64,000 bases of DNA from Nematostella vectensis (Eukaryota > Cnidaria > Anthozoa > Actiniaria > Edwardsiidae): the NCBI RefSeq assembly GCF_932526225.1, contig NC_064037.1:10460203-10524202 (forward strand). Reading direction: 5' to 3'. Made by a program: the position numbers and the translations under genes. Below, in pieces: positions 11,497 to 23,400 of the stretch (the stretch's first letter is position 1; the number at the start of each line of letters is the position of its first letter). Below the pieces are notes generated by a model, which saw only the letters and a program-made list of their open reading frames with translations, was not told where the DNA came from and did no database searches.

Positions 11497-14400
11497 TTAT
11501 TTCCGCGATCTTTTGAGTTCCATTTTGGCTATTGCGCGCGCGTGTACTTCATCTGGTCCATCCGCTAGCCGCAGAATGCGGGCCCAAGAGAAGAACTGAG
11601 CAAGCGGTGTATCAGCGGAGAGTCCAGCGGCACCGAAAGCTTGCATTGCTCTGTCAATTACTCTCTGCGCCATGTGCGGGGCGGATTCTTTTATCATGGC
11701 TATTTCAGGGGCTGCTATCTGCAGTTCCAAAGAATAAGAACAAAAAAAAAAAAACATCAACGACAAAAATGTCAATTTTTAACAAACAATGAAAGTAAAC
11801 ATAAGCAACAGCAAATAACGGAAGCATTAACACAAAGTCAACGAGAAAAGCAGCCATAGCGATAACATCAATATTATCATCAACAGCAACAATGATGATA
11901 ATAATTTAATAATGCCAATAAGGGGCGGCGGAGTGGCCCCGTGGGGGGGAGGGGTGGCTAGTGGTTTCAGAGGAAGGGGGTGGTTGGTGGTTTCAAATTC
12001 TTAAGCGCTATTAATATGAACCCTGGGGATAACCTAAGTTTTTTATGCACGGCAATTTAAACTGTTCAACAAATTTGTTGTCGGTATATAAACAAACATC
12101 CGCTCAGAAAAGTGTGTTTGTGTGTGTGTGTGTGTGGGGGGGGGGGAGTTGGAAGTCAACAGCAGCGACGACAACGACACGGATATTACAATACAGACAA
12201 CAACACAAACAACAATAAAAATAAGCATAAAACCAGATGTGCTAGCGACATCATACCTTGTTTCCCACGGTGTCCATCAAATGTGCTGCCTTCAAAGTAA
12301 GAAGTCTGCAAAACCGGTATAAATTAGATGATTATTTTTCACTACTACGAATTGCTAGAAAAAGACAAAACAAATGACAACGGTACCAGAAGAGATATGA
12401 GAAATATAACAATATAACGTTCGTATTTTTTTTTTAAAGATGCAACAAGAACGAAATTCATGAACAATGTATGGGGGAGGGGGGGAGGGGGGGCACGAAC
12501 AGCCATTTCCCTACTGGGCATTTCCTTAAAAGATTTTAAAATATCAGGGGGTGCACAGGCAACCCAAGCACTCGATTTGTATCCTAGTACGCAATACGAA
12601 TTTTTATAGTGATAAAAAAAAAAAATAGAAAAATAAAGAAAATAGACTTTCTAGTTGACTCACTTTATTCTTGTCTGCTTTTGAGATCTCTCCTGAGTAT
12701 TATGGGCCCATTTTAACACTCGTTTCCTTTTCAGAACCCATACAAGACGTATTGTGTAGGATCGGTGAAAAGGAAACGAGTATGTAAAATGGGTCCATAA
12801 TAATCAGGAGAGATCCAAAAACAGACAAGAATAAAGTAAGTCCACTAGAAAGTCTATTTTTTCTTTTCATCACTATACAAATTCTATTGCGAACTAGAAT
12901 ACAAACCGAGTGCTTGGGTTACCTGTGGGGGTGGGGACGTACCCCAGTGTGTCCCACCGCCTGCACGACCCATTTTGAGATACGTGTACTAGATAACACA
13001 AAGGAATGACTCAAATTAATTCGAGCTCAAAACATCAAAGACTATCAATATTATCTAGTCGCGCATGTCACCTCGCTTGCTCTATCTCTATCCTCGAGGC
13101 TGCGATGTTTGACAGAATGGTCCCTTGCTCGGCTAACGGCTTTCCAAACGCAACCCGGTTTTGCACCTTTAACAATAAGCAAAACAATATGACTTCAATG
13201 AACGGCGAGCAATGTAAGTTAACACACAGGGTGCAAATTGAGCCAGAAAACCACTAATCGAGCTATGCTACACCGTGTCCTGTTGTGAATGGTTTTTCTC
13301 TTTTTTCGACTGGAGCAAGCAGAAAACTGACAGCCATTCATTAATATACATACCCTGTCGACCATAAGTTCCAGGGATCTCTCTGCGTGACCAATGAGGC
13401 GCATGCAGTGGTGAATGCGACCTGGACCTAGTCGCCCCTGTCAATCACAAGAAATCGTCAGGCAAATCAAATGTCACGCAAGTCAAGTGCCACCCAAGTA
13501 AATATCAAGTGCAACAGATGGAAACGCAAGTGTCACGCAAATCGACTGTCACGAAAGTCAGTGTCAAGTGTTAAGTAAGTAAAAAGTCAGGCAAATCATC
13601 TGTACATTTTAAGTGTCACGCAATTCAACTAACTAAAGTGGCACAGACCATATTATGTGCCCGTGGTACAATCTGGGATTACAGGGGAAATATTAACGCC
13701 AAGGCAAACATCGCCAACATTAGCCAGCATTGCTGGCACTCCCTAGCTCGCCTGACCACAAGACAACGGAGAAGTTAGCGAACAAATTCAAAAAAGGAAT
13801 TTCGTGTATTAAATGGTGATAGCTTACCCTCACTTACGGGGACTTAAGTATCACATACCTGAGCTATCTCAAACCCTCTGCCAGGGCCTAAGATAATGTT
13901 TTCTTTGGGAACGCGGACATTCACAAATTCTAGCTCGGCATGACCAGCTGTGGAATAAAATAGGACCCCCTATAAGTAGCCCCTAACATTGAAGGCTTTC
14001 ATGGAAGTCAGTGATTTCGACCTCTTAGCGGATCCCCATTTATTGCGGACATTAGCATGGCAAGCCCGTTTTGGGGCTGGCGTGCGCTTTTCAAGCCTCC
14101 TCGTTTAAATATATAGTGCAGCCAATAGAAGCTGCGTTTCAACTTTGCATATAATTCTCACTTAGAAAAACAACAATAATTAGCATCAGGCTCATGAATT
14201 GAAATCATCATTTCAAGAATTTCGAAAAAAAATGCAAGGTTAAATCTTAAAATTCCTTATCCCTTTTGAGTTAAAATCTGTAGTGTTATCCTGTAAATCC
14301 TGGCGGGCAGGCACATACAAACCTGGCGCATCATCGTAGCCGAAGACAGAAAGTGGGCGAACGATGCGAACTCCCTCTGAATCCATTGGGACAAGAACCA

Positions 14401-17400
14401 TGGACTAAAGAGAAAGAAAAACAGCATTTAGCAAAGTTTGGAAGATCAAGGTCTTGGGTACAAACGTAGTAAATGTATAAAATCGATTAATTACGTTTTT
14501 TGGCTCAGGGGCGGATCCAGGACTTCAAAATGGGGGGGGGGGGGGTGGATAATGGTCGGATAGACGGCTTATAACTCATAGATCTTAATACAATACTTAA
14601 CGCTGAATTTGATTTGACGCGTCAGCAAAGTCAAGAAGGCGAAGGAAATTGGGCAGTTCCTCCGGTCCCTCAGACATTTATTTTCAAACAAAGTGACTTT
14701 TTACTCAAAAAGGGGCGGGGATATCCATCCAATTCACCCCCCCTGTATCTGCCCATGTGGCTGTCGGTACTGGTGATAGGGTTAGGGCTGTGCTTGCCGA
14801 TACGGTTGTCGTCGTTGTTGTTGCTGTTATTCTTTCCTGCTTTAGTTTTTCATGTTGTTGTTCACAATATAATAATGTTTTTAATTGCACCACCTTGGCA
14901 GTATATCTTAAATGCATTGGGGGTTATTTACAATACACATACACAAACAAAATATTTTTCAATCATACGACTTTTCGGTAGGGATAAGAGCAAGCATTTG
15001 GCGAAAAGGTTAAGGTTATAACTATAACTAACGTTTCAGATGATGTTGCCTTGTTGTTTGTTAATGTTATTAAAATTGGGATAAGGGTGTTGGTGGGGTA
15101 AAAAAGGGTGTTGATGATGTGTATGGGGTGACAATGATGAGGTTAGGAAGACAAGGGTGTTGGTGATGGGGATAGGGTGAAAAGAGTGTTGAGGATTGGG
15201 ATAGGGTGAAAAGGGTGTTGGTGATGGTGATAGGGAGACATCCGGCACCTGTTGTTGGTGTCGCTTTGCTGTCGGATCTGTTTTGCCCATAAATATCGCG
15301 AGCTTGCATCTTGGATCTAGCGCACCTTGAATCACAGAAACCAGAATTGAGACTTCTGATCATGATAGCGCGTTTAAGTAAGAGTTTATATAAAAAATAT
15401 GTCTCTGCCCTTTTACTCTATTCAATATTCTTTTTGTTGTTGTTGTTTTCTTTACAATCTTTGTGAATTTTTATAACAAGGTTCTTTAATGCCAATTTTC
15501 CAATGGCCGTTTTCCAGATCATGGAATTTGAGCGCTAAAGCGTGGCTTTGGCAGGTCGGAGTTTGTTTATAGTTTTCTTGCAAATATTGGAGCCTTTTTT
15601 TTCCAAACTGTACCACCTTGAGCACAAACATAAAATTTCAAATATTATAAAGAAGGCTGTAATAACATTCCAAGCTGCAAAAACCCTTTCTCAGTCAAAT
15701 TCCATCACCTGGATCACTGCCCATTGCAGTGCTAAGAACAGATACACACCAGATATCCACCATTTTCTTCCATTCAGAACATAGTGGTCGCCGTCCACAC
15801 GAATGGAAGACTCGATGTTTGCGGCATCGGAAGAGGCGACCTGCAAGCACGAAAGGGTCGGAATTGAAAAAAAGGCATACAAAGAAAAAATACGAGGGAA
15901 AACGACGTCCTCTACTCAAGAAAATACAAAGAATAACCGAGGATTACCCCAAGTCGGTCATTTCTACCAATGTTTCCCAATATTTTATATTTCCATCGAG
16001 CATATGGAAGGAATGGACAGGCCGCGCCGAAATGGGCCTGGATCAATAAAGTACATTGACGGTTATATTTTACCATTCCATAAGCCAACACGAGTAAAAA
16101 AGTCACAATTTTTTTATGCTTACACCTTCTCGTGATAAGTAACAATCGGGTGTGAATCCAGATTTTGCATTTTCAATACTCGCGCAACTTATTTTGTGTC
16201 GCCTGGACATTTCGCCAATAACCCCCAAAAATGGAACAGAAACACCCCTTATAATGCAAGGCGTAATGTTTTGCAACCTAGGATCCAGGTATATGATGGC
16301 ACCAGAAAAATTGGGTTACCTGTGGTTCCGTCATCGCAAAGCATGATCGGATTCGCCCGTCTAGCAAAGGCTCCAACCACTTCTCCTAAGGCGAAAAAAG
16401 GCGACGTTCAAGTCACTCATGATTTGTGCCTCACGACTCATGATGACTATTCATGGTGCGTAGCTCATGTGTAATGCGTGATCCAGGTGTAATGCGTGAC
16501 CAATGTGTTATGCGTGACATGTGTAATCCGTAACTTATGTGTAATGCGTGATCCAGGTGTAATGCGTGACTAATGTATTATGCGTGACTTATGAGTAATC
16601 GGTGACTTATGTGTAATGCGTAGCCCAGGTGTAGTCTTAAATATCAAACGTAGTGCCCTTCACTAATAGCCATATAGCCATACCTTTTGAGCGTCCGAGC
16701 CATAACGAATAAGCACTTCCATGTTTCCGGTGTCGGGAGGCGAGCAGTTGAATACCTGAAGAAAGTCACAACAAGAACCGCAAAAGTTAAAAATGTAGAA
16801 ACTCAAGCTATGGCTACCAAATCCACAGTCCGTGATTGCTTACCTCAGATGAGGGAAAGCATCTTCCCATCTCTTCACAGATGAACGCGTACTCGACATT
16901 CGTCAGCCCCGGCCCATACCGGCCCTCGGGATCAGTCTCGAAAGGAATGAACAAGTTCCACAGCCCGGCCGCCTTGGCTTTGGCCTAAAATTGTCGAAAC
17001 GAGATTATAAGGTTACGTCCTCACGTATCCGGGGGCTTTTAAAATCGGAGATTTTGTTAAAGTTCTTCGTGTTTAAAGAAATAAGCGTACACTAAAGCTT
17101 ACTAAAGCTTAGAATCGTATTTGCCGACCACACGAAAACATGAAATACGACTGACTCCTGTTACTGCGCATGCGCCACGTTGTTTACAATTCTATGCGCA
17201 TGCGTTATCCGTGCTCGTCATGTTATATTTTGTTGTTAACTACATTTACATGGAGTACAATCCACAAGCCACGTTCGGACATGCCTTAAGCTCCTCGACT
17301 TGAGGGTGAATTTCCCACCGATTCCCTGAAGCCTCGATTCCAAGTAGCTCATGTTCTATTGGCAAGATGTGACCGCTGATGAAGGATTTGACGTCTCCAT

Positions 17401-20400
17401 AGAAACCTTGAGCACGTGGCGATAGTGATGAAACACTTACAGGAAGTAAACCTGTACGGGAAAATGATGAGGCACGTGATGAACACGTGACTTTGTAATA
17501 TCACGTGAAGCACGGAGACTAGATAGCGGAAAGCGAGTTGGTGGAAGGGGATATAACATCAATGGGGAAAATTATAAAAAGAAAACAAGAAAAATATAAA
17601 TACTAAAGTGCTGTGTTAGGGGGGAGATATCATACCAATATCCTGCGGAGCGCCTGCACTGGTGGAGTACATCCGCTGACCAGTAGGAGAACTCTGAGGT
17701 GTCGCACCCATCGAGGCCCGCTTGTTTTCTTGGGACGCGAATTTCCAAGCGAGATCAGCCATACCTTTGGCTAACAAACCCACCGACTTAGCATTGTCAG
17801 CACTGGCTTGTCCTGATATGTTTAAAAGAGAGATAGATACAAACAGAATCATAATCTGTAAAGTATGTATGCGTGCAACATTATCAGCATAAAAAGTAGG
17901 ATAGGGATTGACAAAGGAGTCTCGTAACATCCCAGGTTTGTAGCAGGGGGTGGGGCACGTGCCCCAAAATTTTTTTCCAAAAATTATAGGGAAATGACCA
18001 GAGAGGGCGTGGCTGTGAACCTTCTTTTCTTAATGTTTCTGTATTGTGCCCCCAATATTTCAAGGCCTGCTACGGCCCTGCATTCTCAAATGTTCTTCGA
18101 TAATATCTAATGTTCCCCATCTTTGGGGAATCAGGGTGACGCGGAGACCGAAAACATGAGTTGCGTACCCTCTTTCTTGTCTTCGAGGGTAAACCTGCTT
18201 CCGGTGTCAGGGTCCTCCTGGGTCCCCGAGGATGCAAGTTCCCGGGATTTCAATTCAATTTTTTTCCTTTTAAGGTTTTGGTAAAGGTAAATTTGACACC
18301 ACTGTTTGTTTTTGTGGTTTTTGCGAAACCTGTATCAATATTTCTTAAACTTTATTTAATAAAAAAATTTTTTTTCCATAAATTGCATTCTAAGACGGCT
18401 AAAATGGGCCTTTGCGGTGACCAGTAGACCGTGAATTCACGCCAAATCTTTGACTTTTCTAGCGTATTATTTTGAAGCGAGAACTCGAGCTGGTCGGGCG
18501 TAACCTCGCGACGGGTTTTAAGATATCGCCTTCACCTTTTTGGGATCTGATAGATAATTATGCCATGTCATAAGGTGTGTGAGGAATTTTCGATTTTCGA
18601 CTGAAGATCGCTTTTATAGCACTTTTAGTGTCCAAATTTCGCCAGAAATGAGAGTTTGGTTCGTGGTATTTTGTTGGCATTGTCAAATAACAAAAAGTCC
18701 TCACACACTTTGGTAGATCATCTATATGTCATTGAGATGCAATTACGTGCAAGTGCATGCGCAATAACGCGAAGGTGCATTACGTTCTAGAGTAAACTCC
18801 GTACTTTTGAGTTTGAGGCCTCAAAACTTAAACAAGGAATAAGCTAATGCAAAAATAAAACGTGCAGGAGATAATTCAATCTTTTATTTTTTATTTTATA
18901 TAAAGTTTGTACATGTAGTGAAAATTGCGGCGCGACAATATTTTTTTTCCGCGGACACTTCGTTTACCTTTACCGAGACCTTAAAGTATACATAGACATG
19001 TTAGTCATGTGTATCCCACAAATAGCGCGGCTAATCGAGATGGAATTTACCTTCAAGAGCTCGCTTATAGACACCTTGCAAAATAGCCGCAACTCTAAAG
19101 AACGAGAAAGCCATGTAGAAGTTCCAGTTGTCGACTGGAGGGAGGCCGGCTTTGTCACAGTAGATCTGCATGTACTCTGTGTCGGTAGGAATACCCAAGG
19201 ACAAGGGGCTGACGTCAGCAATACCTGATGCAGAGAGCTTCCGTCAGCCGCCATTTTGTCATCTTAGCAAAATACCAAGTTTGAGAAAGCATCAATTTCC
19301 ATCGGCTGATGTAATGAACTTATTTCGATATTTTCCAAAAAAATAAGTAAATCAAGTATAAAAGTTTGTTTTTAGAAGGTTATTTCAAGATTTCTTCGCA
19401 TAATTTGTCTTCAAATATTGGAAACAAATATTTGAAACAAACATTCCAGACATATTTTACGGTTTTACTGGTCGCGCTGTAAATCTAGAGATGTATTAGA
19501 AAAAAAGAAGAGACGTTTTTAAGCTATCATATCATATTCGTGAACCGAAAAAAATCATCGTAAGGTAAAGACTTAAAGAGGATCACAGACAATCACAGTG
19601 CTCTGAATAATTTAACCGTTTTCCTTGCAAGGCTACTGTCAGTGAAAATATTTTTGCTTCTATAATTTACTAATTATTTATTTAGCACTAGGTAATGAAT
19701 AATAACCCTTGAACAACGTCATCGATCCAGGCCCCTTTGGCGCGGCCTCGAACGAAAAAGGCTATTTTGAGCGCTTTAAAAAAATCAAATGTATCTCCAA
19801 GTTAAATTTGTTTTTGGTAAAGGATAGCCTATTCCTCCTCTTTTTGTGAAATCGATTAAATTGAGAGATTAAGTATGAACTCTAAGAAGAATTTTTAGTA
19901 TTAGAAAGAATGCTTTTCTGTCCAAAAGGTGAAGCTGATACTTTTATATCATCAAGACCGAAATGGTGTTGGCTTAGCTATGATAGAATAAATGAGATGT
20001 TTTATACGAAGTACTACTAACAAATTATGTCATCATACCTTTTAGACTCGGGAATGTCGAGGGAAGGTGATGCTGTAGGCAGTTGTACGCGAGATCAGAG
20101 ATGGGGTCACCAAGGGTCGACAATTCCCAGTCCAGCACGGCTAGAACTTCAGGCTTGGTCGCGTGGAAAATCAAATTATCCAACCTGACGTACAAGTTGA
20201 ATGATCAATAAAGTGGTAATAAATCAACACTACTGAAGCTTTTCATTATATGTCATTCATGGTTAAGTTATCAGTAAGAGCCTCTGTACCTAAAGTCCCC
20301 ATGGACAACTGTCGTTGTAACATTCGTGGGTAAGTTATCAGTAAGACCCTCTGTACCTAAAGTCCCCATGGACAACTGTCGTTGTATCATTCGTGGGTAA

Positions 20401-23400
20401 GTTATCCGTGAGCCAGGGAATCAGCTTATCCATGGAAGGAATCTCGTGCGTCTTGCTAGCATTGTACTGCTTTGCCCACCTCTCCACTTGTCTTCTCACA
20501 TAGCTGCCTAGAAACACACAATTAATTATTAAGGGAGAAGGTACCACACCAGAGAACAGAACAATCTTTACAATCGTAGGTTTTTGTTTATAAATCAACA
20601 CTTTACGCGATTTGAAGAAATCTGTTGGGGAATGTAGACAGGTGTTCTTTTTTTTGTGCCACTTTAAGAAAAGGACAAGTTGTGAAGGGGTGTCACATGT
20701 AAAAAAATGCTCTTGCGACTAAATGTTTTTGGGGAGGGAATTTGACAAACATGGAATGCTGTAAACAAGCAAAAATGGCCAAACGTATGCGTAAGCTAGT
20801 AATACTGTGAGGAAATCCTTGAGAAATAATTTCGGTCAGTTCACCTGTCTTGCCATAGTCCCTGAGTCCTGCCTTATCGACATCAACGCTGTGTATTTTG
20901 TGTAAGACGTCACTCATGGCATTATATATTTCCTAGGCAATAAGGGGAGAAAATAAAATAAACTCGGTACGTAATGGAAAATCACAAAAAAGGCCCAAAA
21001 CTTCTGGGGTGCACAGGAGTGGTTGGCAACGCCCACGAGACAATTATCTTATTTGTGGAAGCGTCGGATATTTTGTGGCTTTGAAATTTGGGGGGCTGTA
21101 GGAGGGGAGGGGGGAGGCACAAGGTGTTATGGGTTGAAATCTTCCCTCCCCCTCAGGGTATTGAATGAACACTCTAAAGTCACAGTGATTTGGTCCTCCG
21201 TTCCAAACGGAAAATTGCGTTACCTTTCGCTGTTCGTTTGTCATTCCAGGTAACGATGGATCTTTAAAGATTCGACCAGCGGTGTATTCCATCACGTAAA
21301 ATGGGGTCCCGAGTACGCTAAAAAGCAGCGAGCGACTTGAGAATATACATATACACTAACACATGGCTGATCCCAAGGAAAACATCAGTTTACGATACAG
21401 AAACATTGAGAAATATTTAGCGGGGGCACGCGGAAAACATTTAGAAATGTTGGCTGGTGGAGCTAACCGTGGACGCTAACCGTACTGACGTAGGAATTCC
21501 CAACCCTTACCGTACTGATGTTAGACGTTCTGTCCCACACATGGGTTTCTTTATAGACCTTACCTGGCGTCCTCACATAGAACAAGCAGCTTGGGGACTG
21601 GGACACCAGCACAAGCCATGGCACTCATCACCCTTTATAACAAAAAAAAGTGCAGTAATTGAGAAATCACGTGTCGAATGCGGCTCCTTGCACGTCGATA
21701 AAATGTGGTACTGAAACTATGGTCTCATTTGACCTTTGTATATTGGTATATTGGTATATCTGTGCCATAGCAAGAGGGAAAAAGCATGAAGCAAAAAGCA
21801 GGTGGTTTAACATTACCGAAATTCCCGTTCAACTGCATGTGCTGATGGGAGGAGTTTTCCGGGCTGAGAACAAAAAAACGAAGATCAACAATTAAGATTA
21901 ACAACTAAGAAGAGTGTGACAGACTTATTAAGGCGGGCTCACATCCAGGGACATCGCCAGTATTTCTTCACAGGTTTGTCAGCCACAAAAAAATTATGTC
22001 AATCTTACGGCGTCATTAAAATCTTTTGTTTCATATTTGTGCAAGGAGGTTAGTTTGGCATCTGGGGCGGATCTAGCTTTTCGCTTAAGGGGGGGGGGGG
22101 GGGGGGGGTGGCGCTGTAACCAAGGGGGGAGGGGGTATTTTTCTTTTGTTACATATGGCTTTCTTTTACTTACATACTTTTTATTTGATCCTTATACAGA
22201 TTGTGTACATGGGATGAGTTCCAAATAAAATTAAGATAGTTTCACATGAGATGAAGAACTACAACGTTAATGTGCTTCGTAACGCAGTGATTTTGGCAAT
22301 AAATTTTGCTATTATTTTTTGAAGTTTTGTCGGATTAATGAGGAGGAGGAAGAGGTCATTTCCTGACATTCGATTAACATTAATGTTTGTTGCCATTTGT
22401 ATGTTTGTGAAAAGTTCGGCTCTTTCATCACAAAATTTGGGGCATCTTGTCAGGAAATGAGCCTCATCCTCCACCCCACCGGTAGCGCAAATAGGGCATA
22501 TCCTCTCATTTGCTCTTTTGTAAGGTTTTCGATAACGCGCAGCTTCGATTTCGAGCTTATGATTGCTAATTCGCAGTTTTGTCAGCGCGATTCTGTGGTT
22601 TATATTGGTGACCTGGCTAATATATGTTTCAAATTCGTATGTTGTTTTGAATATGCTATAGGTTCCAAGTATGTTTTGTTGGTTGAATTCTTTTCTTATG
22701 TCATCATGTATGTCGCCGAACCATGTCTGTAACTCAACGTCTTGTATTCTTTATTTTATTAATTTTTCAATTTCATTAAAATGATCAGTTATTAGATTTT
22801 CGCATTCCCATATATCTGTCCCAGCCCATTTAGATTGAGCCAGTCTTTTATTTTAAAACTCCAGAAGGCTTTGTTTTCCGCATCCTTAATCCAGTTGTAT
22901 GCAGTTTTCGAAAGTTTCAGCGTTTCGTTTACATTAGATAATTTCAGCCATAATTTTAAAGATCGCATTTTTGCCTTCGTTCTCATGGGAAGCCTTCCAA
23001 GTTCGCCTCTGCATGTACTTGCACCTTTACCAACGCCGAGCAACATTTTACAGAATTTTATATGAATTTGTTCTATTGGCTCTTTTTCATTTGTAGCGGT
23101 TCCCATACCCCAAACCTCACTCCGATACAGTAGAATGGGGGTTTTCAGCGTATCAAATACTTCATTGTGAGTTTAGGATTAGCTCTAAAGCAGTCTCCTA
23201 ATTCTTTTCTCAATTTGTAGAGTGCTTTCATGACTGTCTTTTTTAGCTTTTGTTTTGCCAGAGCAAAATTTCCAAATGCCGATAAATGAAGTCCGAGGTA
23301 TTTGTATGACTTGACATTTTCAAGTCTGACATGATTGATGAAAAACGAGATGTTGTTAATTGTTTTACCGTTGTTGTTGAAAATGAGAATTTTCGTTTTC

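Larger units (their letters stand above)
11497..17451 (-). other. ACAD10: ACAD10 exons 15-26: acyl-CoA dehydrogenase domain
   Basis: Carries the acyl-CoA dehydrogenase signature C759-FAMTEP and [12 protein letters not shown], the FAD-proximal KWWISG, FMGKTDP, the [15 protein letters not shown] turn and the C-terminal QAFGAAGLS and DGPDEVH segments. In the usual position of the YEGT catalytic Glu, this subfamily has DGPDE instead. That fits the altered (phosphate-eliminating) chemistry reported for ACAD10/11 but is not proof of it. Confidence 0.92.
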
